64,000 nucleotides of DNA from Planctomycetota bacterium. GTDB lineage: Bacteria; Planctomycetota; UBA8742; UBA2392. Positions 31,713 to 40,619 of this stretch are shown piece by piece. The translations under genes and the position numbers were made by a program. Location: assembly GCA_020638675.1 (NCBI GenBank), contig JACKID010000001.1, positions 1,116,001 through 1,180,000 of the forward strand, given 5' to 3'. The notes under the pieces were generated by a model. It did no database searches. It was given only the letters and a program-made list of their open reading frames with translations, and was not told the DNA's origin. Every line of letters starts with the position of its first letter. Position 1 is the first letter of the stretch.

Positions 31713-34277
31713 ATGCCTCTCGCAACAAACTGCCCGAACTGTAACAAAGAGTTCACGCTGCCCGACGAGCTGTTCGGCAAGCGCATCAAGTGCAAGGCCT
31801 GCAAGAGCGTATTCCGCGTCGGCGGTGCTTCGGCGCCCCCGACAGCTGATACCTTCAACGAACACGACGCCGTAGACCAGACGCAGGCCGATGCGCCGGC
31901 AATCGCCGGGCCCAGCGGCCCCGCCCGCCTCATGCCGGGCAAGCGCATGGACGACTTCGCCACCCAGCCGCCGCCGACCCGCGGCGACGACGACTTCGCA
32001 ACCCAGTACCCCGGCCAGCAGCCACAGGGCGACGACTTCGCCACCCAGTGGGGTGGACAGCCTGACGCCGCCGATGAGTTCGCCACCGCCGACATGCACG
32101 TGGACGACTTCCAGACGGCCGTTCCGCCCACCACCGGCGCAGTCGACTTCGGTGAAACAGTCCTGCCGCCGGCGGCGCAGCACGGCGAAGACACCATCGG
32201 CGACACATGGGGAGACACTTCGGCCGGTGACACGCAGGGCGGGTACTTTGCCGACTCCGGCGACACCGTGCACGACGGCGACGAAACCGCGATCGACTTC
32301 GACAGCGGCGACACCGCCCTCGACATGGCGAGCGGCGACACGGCCGTAGACATGATCGCGGCCGATTCAAGCGACACCGTGGCGGACCAGTTGCCGCCGG
32401 ACACGATCGCAGACATTCCGGCGGGCGACATGGACGAAGCCCTGGCCGACGAAGTACTCGAAGACGAGGCTGCCGAAGCATCTGACGGCCCGAAGCTGCC
32501 GGGCAAGGGCTCCAAGCTTCCCGGCAAAGGCAAGCTTCCGGGCAAGGCAACACTGCCCGGGAAGGGCCCGAAGCTGCCGGGCAAGGGCGCGCTGCCCAAG
32601 GGCACCGGCAAGCTCGACAAGAAGGACACGGGGCGCAAGCTTCCGGTCAAGGCCGGCAAGCCGGGCGAAATCGGCGCCGCCAAAGAGAAGAAAAAGGGCG
32701 GCGGGCTGCTGGTGAAAGCACTGCTGCTGTTCCTGCTGCTGGACCTGGCTGCGTTCGCCGCGCTGGTCTACGTGCCGCAGGTGCGCGAGACCCTGGGGCT
32801 GCAGGACGCACCCTGGCTGAACGACATTGCCAAGATGGTCGGCGGCCCGGTCAATGAGCCTGCCCAGCCAAATCCGACACCGGCCGACGGCGGAGAGCAG
32901 CCGGCGACGGACAGCGGCGAGAAACCGCCCACGGATGGTGGGGAATCACCGACTCCGGACCCGACACCTGATCCCGACCCAACACCCGACCCGACGCCGG
33001 ATCCTGATCCCACGCCAACGCCCGACCCGGATCCGACCCCGACGCCGGACCCGGACCCAACACCGACGCCCGACCCCGATCCGACTCCGACACCGGACCC
33101 CGATCCGGTGCCCGTGCCCGATCCTGATCCGACACCAACGCCGGACCCTGATCCGGTGCCCGTGCCCGATCCTGATCCGACACCAACGCCGGACCCTGAT
33201 CCGGTGCCTGTGCCCGACCCTGATCCGACACCGACGCCGGACCCTGATCCGGTGCCTGTGCCCGATCCTGACCCGACGCCGACCCCGGACCCCGATCCGG
33301 TGCCTGTGCCCGACCCTGACCCGACACCGACCCCGGACCCTGATCCGGTGCCTGTGCCCGATCCTGACCCGACACCAACGCCGGACCCAGATCCGGTGCC
33401 CGTGCCCGATCCTGACCCGACTCCGACGCCGGATCCTGATCCGGTGCCCGTGCCCGATCCTGACCCGACGCCGACTCCGGACCCTGACCCGACGCCAACG
33501 CCGGACCCTGATCCAATGCCCACTCCCGATCCGGATCCGCTGCCGACCCCCGATCCCACACCGGACCCGACACCGTCGCCCGACCCGGACCCGCTGCCTC
33601 TCCCGGCGCCGGACCCTGTGCCGTCGGCCAAGGATGACCCGTTCAAGTCGGAGTGGCCCGCGTATGAGCGCCCGAAGCCGACGCCTGCCAAGCCCGGCCG
33701 TCCGGCCAACTATTTCGACGAAGACTTCGACAGCCCGCGCTATGAGTGGGACTGGCTGCCCAGCGGCGTAAGCCTTACGAAGGGAGTCCCCGGCGTGCCG
33801 GGTGCGCTCGAAATCGGCGCCAATAAAGGCTTCCAGAGCCTCGACAGCATCTCGTCAGGTGAGATTCGCCTGAAGGTGTGGCGCGACATGGACGAAGCCG
33901 ACACGCGCAAGACCGGCGACGGCAGCAAGGGCTACGACGTCGTGTTCCGCTACACCAATGCCAGCAACTACTGCGCGCTGCAGATTCGCGGCGACGGCTT
34001 CTACCGCATCCTGCGCGTCTCCAATGGCGTTCCGACGGCGCTGGTAGGGGACAACAAGGGCGGCTTCCTGCCGATTCCGCGCTGGGACCGCGACTCGCTG
34101 TACGATGACGTCGTCGTCACCTTCAGCGACGAAACCGTCTCGGCCAGCTTCAACGGCCACAAGCTGCTCAGCAGCAACAAGGCCGGCACCGGCAGCGGCA
34201 AGGTCGGCGTGAGTACCAACAACGGGCTCAAGATCGCCATCGAGAAAATGAGCGTCGACGAAGTCAAAGCCGAGTAG
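31713..34277 (+). CDS. Zinc-ribbon, single-pass membrane protein with Pro-Asp repeat stalk and C-terminal beta domain
   Basis: An 854-residue modular protein. Residues 6-40 are a zinc ribbon (CPNCNKEFTLP...IKCKACKSVFRV). About 70-250 is acidic and disordered, with three DDFATQ copies and many GDT units. About 255-310 carries repeated KLPGKG motifs. A membrane helix follows (about 330-353). Residues about 400-640 are almost pure Pro/Asp/Thr/Val in a 16-residue period, probably a rigid stalk. The last 190 residues (FDEDFDSPRYEWDWLPSG, SASFNGHKLLSS) look like a LamG/concanavalin-like beta-sandwich, possibly glycan-binding. The ribbon should face the cytoplasm. AGGAGG supports the start. A surface or stress-sensing role is inference. 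Confidence 0.75.
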   Translation: MPLATNCPNCNKEFTLPDELFGKRIKCKACKSVFRVGGASAPPTADTFNEHDAVDQTQADAPAIAGPSGPARLMPGKRMDDFATQPPPTRGDDDFATQYPGQQPQGDDFATQWGGQPDAADEFATADMHVDDFQTAVPPTTGAVDFGETVLPPAAQHGEDTIGDTWGDTSAGDTQGGYFADSGDTVHDGDETAIDFDSGDTALDMASGDTAVDMIAADSSDTVADQLPPDTIADIPAGDMDEALADEVLEDEAAEASDGPKLPGKGSKLPGKGKLPGKATLPGKGPKLPGKGALPKGTGKLDKKDTGRKLPVKAGKPGEIGAAKEKKKGGGLLVKALLLFLLLDLAAFAALVYVPQVRETLGLQDAPWLNDIAKMVGGPVNEPAQPNPTPADGGEQPATDSGEKPPTDGGESPTPDPTPDPDPTPDPTPDPDPTPTPDPDPTPTPDPDPTPTPDPDPTPTPDPDPVPVPDPDPTPTPDPDPVPVPDPDPTPTPDPDPVPVPDPDPTPTPDPDPVPVPDPDPTPTPDPDPVPVPDPDPTPTPDPDPVPVPDPDPTPTPDPDPVPVPDPDPTPTPDPDPVPVPDPDPTPTPDPDPTPTPDPDPMPTPDPDPLPTPDPTPDPTPSPDPDPLPLPAPDPVPSAKDDPFKSEWPAYERPKPTPAKPGRPANYFDEDFDSPRYEWDWLPSGVSLTKGVPGVPGALEIGANKGFQSLDSISSGEIRLKVWRDMDEADTRKTGDGSKGYDVVFRYTNASNYCALQIRGDGFYRILRVSNGVPTALVGDNKGGFLPIPRWDRDSLYDDVVVTFSDETVSASFNGHKLLSSNKAGTGSGKVGVSTNNGLKIAIEKMSVDEVKAE
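33000..33585 (+). repeat. Coding tandem repeat, 48-bp period (PDPDPTPT/PDPDPVPV)
   Basis: A 48-bp unit alternating PDPDPTPT and PDPDPVPV recurs about eight to nine times in phase with the frame, with synonymous changes between copies (GAT/GAC, CCG/CCC). Such repeats expand and contract by slippage, so copy number may vary between strains. The flanks are simpler PDPTP repeats. Confidence 0.85.
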
Positions 34278-34291
34278 CCATGGAATCACCA

Positions 34292-34319
34292 AACCGGGCG
34301 GCCTTCGGGCCGCCCGGTT
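34292..34319 (+). terminator. Terminator after the zinc-ribbon repeat gene
   Basis: A perfect 12-bp stem with a TTCG tetraloop, followed by CATTTTG, lies 15 bases beyond the stop codon. This separates the gene from mreB. Confidence 0.75.
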
Positions 34320-34481
34320 CATTTTGCGTGGGCATGCGGTGCAACTTCTTCTCTTTAACTCAAGGAATGGCGCCACTTTGCCCGATACCCCCATGGCGAG
34401 ATCGGCCCCGGGTACCCAACCGGTCCCTGACCGGCTGGGCGCCCAACTCTCGCTTTCCTCTATCACAGGACGGACCGCGCC

Positions 34482-35549
34482 ATGCCAACCATCTTCGAAA
34501 GGCTCCTGGGCGTTTTCAGCCTGGACATGGGCATCGACCTCGGAACCGCCAACACGGCCGTGTGCGTCGGCGGCCAGGGCATCGTCCTGTGCGAGCCTTC
34601 GGTGGTCGCAGTCCGCAAGGGCACGACGGAAGTCCTGAACAACGGCGAGGCCGTGGGCAACCAGGCCAAGAACATGCTCGACAAGTGCCCGGGCAACATT
34701 GAGGCGATTCGTCCGCTCAAGAACGGCGTGATCAGCGACTTCGAAATCACCGAGGCGATGCTGTCGTACTTCATCAAGAAGGTTCACAACCGCGCCTGGG
34801 GCCTCAAGCCGCGCCTGATCATCTCGGTGCCGATGGGCATCACCGGCGTCGAGAAGCGCGCGGTGATCGAGTCGGCCGAGCGCGCCGGCGCACGCAGCGT
34901 CTACCTGATTGAGCAGCCGAAGGCAGCCGCACTCGGCGCCGGGCTGCCGATCAACGACCCATCCGGCAGCATGATCGTCGATATCGGCGGCGGCACGACC
35001 GACGTGGCGGTCCTCAGCCTGCAGGGCGTCGTGACGTACGAGACGCTGCGGGTGGCAGGCGACGAGCTGACCCAGAGCATCATCGGCTACATCAAGGACC
35101 AGTGCGGGCTGCTGGTCGGTGAGCAGACGGCCGAGAAGATCAAGATCGCGATCGGCAGTGTGGTGCCGCTGGAGCTGCTGGGCGGGGAAGAGATGCAGAT
35201 GGAAATCCGCGGGCGAAACATCGCTACCAGCCTGCCGGCCCGCGCGGTGATCAACAGCATCCAGGTGCGGGAGGCGCTGATGCCGACGGTCAAGCTGATC
35301 GCGGGAAGCATCAAGCGGACGCTGGAGCAGACGCCGCCGGAAATCGCGGCCGACCTCGTGGACCAGGGCATCATGCTTGCTGGCGGCGGCGCGAGCCTTC
35401 GCGGGCTGGACTACTACCTCGAGCACGAGATCAACCTGCCAGTGCGTCGCGCCGACGAGCCGCTCTACTCGGTGGTACGCGGCACGGAAGCCGTGCTGAC
35501 CGACATCGACGAGTTCGCCGAGCTGCTCGAGTCCGCCGAAGACATCTAG
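34482..35549 (+). CDS. mreB: Rod shape-determining protein MreB
   Basis: A 355-residue bacterial actin. Phosphate-1 MGIDLGTANTAVCV, connect-1 EAIRPLKNGVISDF, phosphate-2 IVDIGGGTTDVAV and adenosine motif MLAGGGASLRGL are all present, and the length is normal. It forms membrane-associated filaments that direct lateral wall synthesis with MreC and MreD, which follow. A 13-bp hairpin lies between mreB and mreC and could tune expression ratios. Confidence 0.95.
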   Translation: MPTIFERLLGVFSLDMGIDLGTANTAVCVGGQGIVLCEPSVVAVRKGTTEVLNNGEAVGNQAKNMLDKCPGNIEAIRPLKNGVISDFEITEAMLSYFIKKVHNRAWGLKPRLIISVPMGITGVEKRAVIESAERAGARSVYLIEQPKAAALGAGLPINDPSGSMIVDIGGGTTDVAVLSLQGVVTYETLRVAGDELTQSIIGYIKDQCGLLVGEQTAEKIKIAIGSVVPLELLGGEEMQMEIRGRNIATSLPARAVINSIQVREALMPTVKLIAGSIKRTLEQTPPEIAADLVDQGIMLAGGGASLRGLDYYLEHEINLPVRRADEPLYSVVRGTEAVLTDIDEFAELLESAEDI

Positions 35550-35584
35550 CAGACGGTCCGGAGTCAACTGCGGCCGAAGATTCA

Positions 35585-35616
35585 CGGGCCCGTTTGCCGA
35601 TGAGCAAGCGGGCCCG
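35585..35616 (+). terminator. Hairpin between mreB and mreC (possible attenuator)
   Basis: The 13-bp stem (35585-35597 with 35104-offset partner 35604-35616, one G-T pair) has a CGATGA loop. There is no T-tract; because mreC follows closely, partial termination or mRNA processing is more likely than full termination. Confidence 0.55.
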
Positions 35617-35649
35617 ATGCATTTGACCCCAGACCCCGGACCATCCTCA

Positions 35650-36534
35650 ATGCGCCGCACGCAGGAAAAACTCTCGCTCACCTGGCTGCTCAAGCACCCG
35701 CTGGTGGCGACGTGCATACTGCTGGCGCTGACGATCGTGCTGCCGTACTTGCGCGTAGGCGAACGCCTGAAGCTGCTGACATTTCTTCCGTTGGCGCACG
35801 CAAGCGGCGAAGTCAGCGAGACGCCCTACGAAGAGCTTTCCGAGGACGAGCGTATCCGCATCGACCTGCAGCGCGAGCGCGAACGTGTATCCGAGCTGAC
35901 GGCCGAGAATTCTCGTCTCGCGCAGGCGTTGAAAGACAAGAATGCACTCGGCGATCCTGAGTTCGCCGTCACGCCGCTGCCGCCGGCGGTGAACGCACAA
36001 GTGATCTTTCACGGTGACAGCAGCTCATGGCGTCACTCCTGCTGGATCAACCGCGGGCGGGAATCCGGTATTGAAGAAGGCATGCCCGTGGTGGCCGGAC
36101 GCACGCTGATCGGGCGCATCTTCATGGTCGGCGATGACCACGCGTGTGTGCAACTGATCACCGACCCCGGTTTTGCCTGCAGTTGCCTGATTGTCGACCC
36201 AGACAACGCAGACGAAAGCGCGGCCGATCGGGTGCGCGGTGTGCTGCGCGGCGATGGCTCTTCGATGCCGCACTTTCCGCGCCTTGAGCTCGAAGACGTC
36301 GCCGTTGGTGCAGAAGTGAAGCCCGGCATGCACGTGATCACGAATGACTACAGCGGCCAGCTCCCCCTGGGGCTCACCATAGGCGTGGTGCGCGAGACGA
36401 TTCCCCAGGCGGGCTTTCTGGAGGTGCGCATTGAGGCAAGCCTTGACTTGTCAACACTGGAGGTCGTCCAGGTACTGCAGCACAAACGTCCCGAGCTGGA
36501 AGAGCAGGCATTGGCCCTGCTGAAGAAGAAATGA
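35650..36534 (+). CDS. mreC: Cell shape-determining protein MreC
   Basis: A 294-residue bitopic protein: N-terminal membrane helix (VATCILLALTIVLPYL), a coiled coil (RIDLQRERERVSELTAENSRLAQAL), and the periplasmic beta domain with WRHSCWINRGRESGI, EGMPVVAG and LIGRI. It links MreB to the wall-synthesis complex. ATG 35650 is preferred; an in-frame ATG at 35617 sits on the edge of the upstream hairpin. The stop overlaps the mreD start (ATGA). Confidence 0.9.
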   Translation: MRRTQEKLSLTWLLKHPLVATCILLALTIVLPYLRVGERLKLLTFLPLAHASGEVSETPYEELSEDERIRIDLQRERERVSELTAENSRLAQALKDKNALGDPEFAVTPLPPAVNAQVIFHGDSSSWRHSCWINRGRESGIEEGMPVVAGRTLIGRIFMVGDDHACVQLITDPGFACSCLIVDPDNADESAADRVRGVLRGDGSSMPHFPRLELEDVAVGAEVKPGMHVITNDYSGQLPLGLTIGVVRETIPQAGFLEVRIEASLDLSTLEVVQVLQHKRPELEEQALALLKKK

Positions 36535-37079
36535 TCCAGGCGATCCGCGTACGCAGCCAGACCCCGCGCTACCGCTGGCGCATCGTCGCGGGCGGCGGGT
36601 TGCTGCTGGCGGTGGTTCACACGCTGCTGCTTCACCGCCTGAAGCTCGGCGATTTTACGCCCGACCTGTATTCCGTCTTTGCGCTCTACCTTGGGCTGTT
36701 CGCAAGCAGGCAGGGGCGCTATGTGCCGTGCCTTGTGCTGGGGCTGATTCGAGACTTCTTCAGCATCGGGCTGATCGGCAGCTACGGCGTGCTGTTCAGC
36801 CTGCTGCACAAGGCCGCCGGGCGAGCGCGTGGCAAGCTCGACCCGGACAAGCTCCTGAACGTATTCATCATGTGCCTGATCGGCACGTTTCTCGTAAACT
36901 TCGGGTACCACGGAATGCTGGTGATCAGCGGCTATGGCATCGGCTGGTCGCGGGCGCTGGTGCGCTGTGCCAGCATCGCCGCCGCGAGCGCGCCGGTGGC
37001 GGTTCTCGTCTACCCCCTGGCGCATATGTGCCTGCACCGGCTTGGCGTCGGACGCGCGGGCGGCTACTGGAACATATAG
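36531..37079 (+). CDS. mreD: Rod shape-determining membrane protein MreD
   Basis: A 182-residue protein with about five membrane helices (e.g. AGGGLLLAVVHTLLLH, LNVFIMCLIGTFLVNF, IAAASAPVAVLVYPLA) and the usual MreD region with PDLYSVFALYLGL and a charged RQGRYVPCLVLGLIRDFFSI. Identification leans on position after mreC and topology, since MreD is poorly conserved. It overlaps mreC by four bases and converges with the TetR gene. Confidence 0.8.
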   Translation: MIQAIRVRSQTPRYRWRIVAGGGLLLAVVHTLLLHRLKLGDFTPDLYSVFALYLGLFASRQGRYVPCLVLGLIRDFFSIGLIGSYGVLFSLLHKAAGRARGKLDPDKLLNVFIMCLIGTFLVNFGYHGMLVISGYGIGWSRALVRCASIAAASAPVAVLVYPLAHMCLHRLGVGRAGGYWNI

Positions 37080-37107
37080 GGAAGCAGGCGGTCTCCCGGC
37101 AGGCGAC

Positions 37108-37779
37108 TCAGTCGCCGCGCGGTTGCGACGCGGTTCGCAGCGCCGCGAGGAATAGCGAGGTGCAGTATTCCAGCCACGCCGCGCGTGTTTCCGCCGCGTT
37201 GGGGTCCATCTGAAAGAGGTGCTGGATGGTCCCCTTCTGGATCACGAAGAAGTGCGTCAGTGCCATCACGGACTGGGCGACAAATCGCAGGTCAAAATTC
37301 TCCGCCAGCAGCCCGCGCCGGCTGACCGGCTCAAGCACAGTCTGGACTCGCTCAAGAAACACGCGGTAGGTGTGCTGGACAGGCAAGCGCGCCAGCGTAC
37401 GCCCGCCCTCAAGATTCTCCCACGACAGCAGCCTCGGCCACTCAGGTACGGCCTCCATCAACGACAGATGCCGATCAAGGAAGCCGTGCACCAGGTCGTG
37501 AAGCCCGTCAATGGTCTCGGCCGTCGCGAGCGAACGGGAGAAGTTGGCACTTCGCTCGGTGATGGCTTCCAGCACCGAATTCAGCGCCTCGGCATACAGT
37601 TCCTGTTTGCTGCCGAAGTACTGGTAGATCAGGCTTTTGTTCACGCCGGCGCGCGCGGCGATCTCATCAACGCGCGTCCCGGCCGGTCCGCGCTGGGCGA
37701 ACTCGGCTATCGCCGCCTGCAGGATCGATGCCTTGGTGCGTTGTGCGTCGCGTTTTCTGCCTGTGTTCTGCCTGACCAC
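37108..37779 (-). CDS. TetR-family transcriptional regulator
   Basis: A 223-residue regulator. The N-terminal helix-turn-helix is clear: RTKASILQAAIAEFAQRG, VDEIAARAGVNKSLIYQYFGSKQELY. The C-terminal two-thirds is the variable ligand-binding helical domain. It starts with GTG 37779, whose first base is the last of the kinase stop codon (TAGTG), with GGAGG upstream, so it is coupled to the FHA-kinase gene. Its targets are unknown. Confidence 0.9.
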   Translation of the reverse strand: MVRQNTGRKRDAQRTKASILQAAIAEFAQRGPAGTRVDEIAARAGVNKSLIYQYFGSKQELYAEALNSVLEAITERSANFSRSLATAETIDGLHDLVHGFLDRHLSLMEAVPEWPRLLSWENLEGGRTLARLPVQHTYRVFLERVQTVLEPVSRRGLLAENFDLRFVAQSVMALTHFFVIQKGTIQHLFQMDPNAAETRAAWLEYCTSLFLAALRTASQPRGD

Positions 37780-39032
37780 TACGCCTCCTGCGACGGGACC
37801 TTCTTGGACCGGTCGGCCTTTACAACGGTCAGCAGGCGCTCGAGTTCCTCGCGGAACTCGGTCGGAGTCTGCTGGCGCTCTTCCGGTCGCTTGGCGAGTG
37901 CCTTCTCTACCACCGGCCAGACCTCGCTGTGCAGGTTGGGCACGCGGTCGTTGAGGTTCGGTGGCGGTTTCTCGTTGATGGCTTCGACGAACTTCCAGAC
38001 GCCGACTTCGTCAAACGGCGGCTGGCCGCACAGGCACTCGTAGAGCGTCGCACCAAGGCTGTAGATGTCGGCGCGCTGGTCGACGTCGCGGGTGTTCTCC
38101 ACCTGCTCCGGCGACATGTAGTGCAGCGTGCCGATGCCTTCGCCGGTCTTCGTGATGTTCACGCTGACGTAGCGCTTGAGTTCCTTGGCGAGCCCGAGGT
38201 CGGTGATCTTCACCTCGCCTTCGCGGCTGATCAGGATGTTTTCCGGCTTGATGTCGCGGTGGATGATGCGCTGGCTGAAGGCGAACTCAAGCGCCTTCGC
38301 CACCTGGATGCCGATCTTTAGAGTGCCCTCAGCGGACAGGCGGCCTTTTTCATCGAGGATCTCCTGCAGGGACGATCCGTTGATGTACTCCATCGCAATG
38401 AAGTACGTCCCGTCCACCTCGCCGATCTCATAGACCTGCATGATGTTCGGGTGGTTCAGCTTGCTGCCTGTTTTGAACTCCTTGAGGAAGCGTTGCAGGT
38501 TTTCCTGGTCGACCGTTTCGCCGCGCTTGAGCACTTTCAGGGCCACGATGTCGCCGTTGCGCTCGTCGCGGGACTTGTACACCAGCGCCATGCCGCCTTC
38601 GCCGATGACGCTCAGCACCTTGTAGTGCTTTAGAGTCTTGCCGATGAGGCTGTTTTCCGCGGTGTAGGTGCCGTCGACGTCCGGGCGGTTCTGCACCACG
38701 AACTCGCGGATCATTTCGCGCGTGTGGGCGCTGTCGGCCTCTTCCAGGTATTCCAGCGTCACACGGTCGAGAGTAATCACGTCGCCGTGGACCAGCTTGG
38801 CCTTCTCAATGCGCAGCCCGTTCAGCAGCGTGCCGTTGCTGCTGCCGTTGTCGTGCAGCCAGTAGGCGCCTTCGTTCTTTTCGATGCGGCAATGCTCACG
38901 CGACACCGAGTCCACGCGCAGCACGAGGTCGCAACTGCTGCGCCGGCCAATGGTAACCGTGCCCTCGTCGGGAAGTTCTTTCTCAACCCCGGCATCTATG
39001 CCGTCTACGATGCGGACTTTGGCTTTCGCCAT
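37779..39032 (-). CDS. FHA-domain serine/threonine protein kinase
   Basis: A 417-residue soluble kinase. Residues about 20-95 are an FHA phosphothreonine-binding domain (IGRRSSCDLVL, SREHCRIE, DNGSSNGTLLNG). Residues about 133-395 are a Hanks-type kinase: GEGGMALVYK loop, VALKVL lysine, catalytic loop HRDIKPENIL, DLG in place of DFG, and the APE-like region SPEQ. No membrane helix is found, unlike PknB-type sensors. The FHA domain may recruit phosphorylated partners. It is transcribed with the TetR gene that overlaps its stop by one base. Confidence 0.92.
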   Translation of the reverse strand: MAKAKVRIVDGIDAGVEKELPDEGTVTIGRRSSCDLVLRVDSVSREHCRIEKNEGAYWLHDNGSSNGTLLNGLRIEKAKLVHGDVITLDRVTLEYLEEADSAHTREMIREFVVQNRPDVDGTYTAENSLIGKTLKHYKVLSVIGEGGMALVYKSRDERNGDIVALKVLKRGETVDQENLQRFLKEFKTGSKLNHPNIMQVYEIGEVDGTYFIAMEYINGSSLQEILDEKGRLSAEGTLKIGIQVAKALEFAFSQRIIHRDIKPENILISREGEVKITDLGLAKELKRYVSVNITKTGEGIGTLHYMSPEQVENTRDVDQRADIYSLGATLYECLCGQPPFDEVGVWKFVEAINEKPPPNLNDRVPNLHSEVWPVVEKALAKRPEERQQTPTEFREELERLLTVVKADRSKKVPSQEA

Positions 39033-39128
39033 CCGGCGACTCCCCTGGTGCTTTAGGTGTGTGAGCGACTAAGACTAGCAGGGGCATATTAAAGAATCAA
39101 AACGGGAATCGCGCACCTCCCCGCTTGC

Positions 39129-39197
39129 TTGTGGCAGGGGGGGAAAGTGCTAGTATCCCGCGCCCGCAAAGGATGGGCAAAACGGGCGAAAGCCCGT
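39129..39197 (+). promoter_or_regulatory. tig promoter and 5' leader hairpin
   Basis: TTGTGG (39129-39134), 16 bases, then TAGTAT (39151-39156) preceded by TG (extended -10). The leader contains ACGGGC-GAAA-GCCCGT (39182-39197), a stem with a GNRA loop just upstream of the start region of trigger factor. Confidence 0.55.
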
Positions 39198-39223
39198 GAA
39201 ATATGGCTCGGAAGGTCATGGAC

Positions 39224-40585
39224 ATGCAGATCACAGTCGAAAACGCCGGCGGTTGCAAACGCATCATCAAGGCTGAAGTGCCTGCCGATGTTGTCACATC
39301 CAAGTTGAACGAAGGCTTCCGCGACATCAACAAGCAGGTTCAGTTCCCGGGCTTCCGCAAAGGCAAGGCCCCGCGCAACGTGCTTGAGAAGCGCTTCGGC
39401 AAGGAAGTCGCAGACGACGTTCGCCAGACGCTGGCCGACGAAGTGGTGAAGGGTGCGGTCGATGAGCACGCACTCAAGCTGCTCGGGCAGGTTGAGCTGA
39501 TCGAGGCCGGCGAAATGAAGACCGGCGCGCCGGTCACACTGACGCTCGAGGCCGAGGTGTATCCCGAGTTCGAGCTGCCCGAATACAAGGGGCTGGAGCT
39601 TGAGCGTGCGGTGGCGAAGGTCGAGGAACACGAGATTCACGCCCAGTTGCGCGGCGAGCAGATGCAGAAGGGCGAGCTGAAGCCCGTAGAGGGCGCCTCC
39701 GAGAAGGGGCAGTTCATTCGCGCCAACGTAAAGGTCTCGGCCGACGACGAGGAGCTGTTCAGCCAGGAACGCGGGCTGCTCGAGGTCGGCTTCGGCTGGG
39801 TTGCTGGCCTAAAGCCCGCCAAGGCCGAAGAGCAGCTGGTCGGGCTGAAGCAGGGCGACACCAAGGAAATCAAGGCCAAGCTGCCGGCCGACTTTGGGCG
39901 CGAAGACGTCCGCGGCAAGCAGGCGACGATCAGCATCGAAGTGACCGACGTGCTGGCGTACGAAGGGCCGACACTTGAAGAGCTGTGCAAGACGGCGGGC
40001 TTCGAAGACCTCGATGCCTGGCGCGAAGACATTCGCGGCAAGCTGCTTTCCGGCAAGGAAGGCGAGCTTGACCAGATCATGGAAGAGCGCGCCCTGAGCA
40101 GCGTGGCCGACAAGACCGACATGGAGTTGCCGCAGAAGTTCAGCGAACGCAAGGCCGCCGAGCTGGTGCAGCAGCAGGCCTACCGTATGTACCAGCAGGG
40201 CGCAGGCGAAGACATGATTCGCGAGTTCCTGGACGCCAGTCGTGACAAGGGCGTGGATGAGGTCAAAACCATGCTCAAGCGCGCCTTCGTGACCGACGCC
40301 ATTGCACGCAAGGAGCGCCTGGTCGTAACGGAGGACGAGATCCAGCGCGAAGTGCAGCGCCTGGCCCAGATGGTCGGTCGTACGCCCGACGAGGTGTACG
40401 CCCAGTTCCAGCAGAACGGAACACTTTCCGGGATGCGGGAAGAAATGAAGACCAAGAAGGTATTAAAGCTGCTGCGTCAGAAGGCCAAGTACGTCGATCC
40501 GGGTGCAAAGGCTGAAGGCGCCGAGGGAGAGGCCGAAAAGCCGTCCAAGCCCGCCAGGAAGGCAGCAAAGAAGGACGAAAAGTAG
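39224..40585 (+). CDS. tig: Trigger factor (ribosome-associated chaperone)
   Basis: A 453-residue trigger factor. The N-terminal ribosome-binding domain has FPGFRKGKAPRNV (family signature FRxGxxP); the central peptidyl-prolyl isomerase domain follows (about 150-240), then the helical C-terminal arms and a Lys-rich tail. ATG 39224 (MQITVENAGG) is chosen because GGAAGG lies eight bases upstream and family members start alike; ATGs at 39203 and 39218 are alternatives. It heads the tig-clpP-TPR-clpX unit, a common grouping of folding and proteolysis. Confidence 0.92.
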   Translation: MQITVENAGGCKRIIKAEVPADVVTSKLNEGFRDINKQVQFPGFRKGKAPRNVLEKRFGKEVADDVRQTLADEVVKGAVDEHALKLLGQVELIEAGEMKTGAPVTLTLEAEVYPEFELPEYKGLELERAVAKVEEHEIHAQLRGEQMQKGELKPVEGASEKGQFIRANVKVSADDEELFSQERGLLEVGFGWVAGLKPAKAEEQLVGLKQGDTKEIKAKLPADFGREDVRGKQATISIEVTDVLAYEGPTLEELCKTAGFEDLDAWREDIRGKLLSGKEGELDQIMEERALSSVADKTDMELPQKFSERKAAELVQQQAYRMYQQGAGEDMIREFLDASRDKGVDEVKTMLKRAFVTDAIARKERLVVTEDEIQREVQRLAQMVGRTPDEVYAQFQQNGTLSGMREEMKTKKVLKLLRQKAKYVDPGAKAEGAEGEAEKPSKPARKAAKKDEK

Positions 40586-40619
40586 ACACCCAAGGCCGCG
40601 CGCCGGTACGGAGAAAATC

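Noticed and set aside
33000..33585. CRISPR array
   Set aside because: The 48-bp period has no unique spacers and is translated in phase as PDPDPTPT/PDPDPVPV.
32768..33709. Minus-strand Gly/Ser/Val-rich repeat frame (collagen- or PE-PGRS-like in look)
   Set aside because: It is the antisense of the Pro-Asp repeat; the plus strand has the zinc ribbon, membrane helix and terminator.
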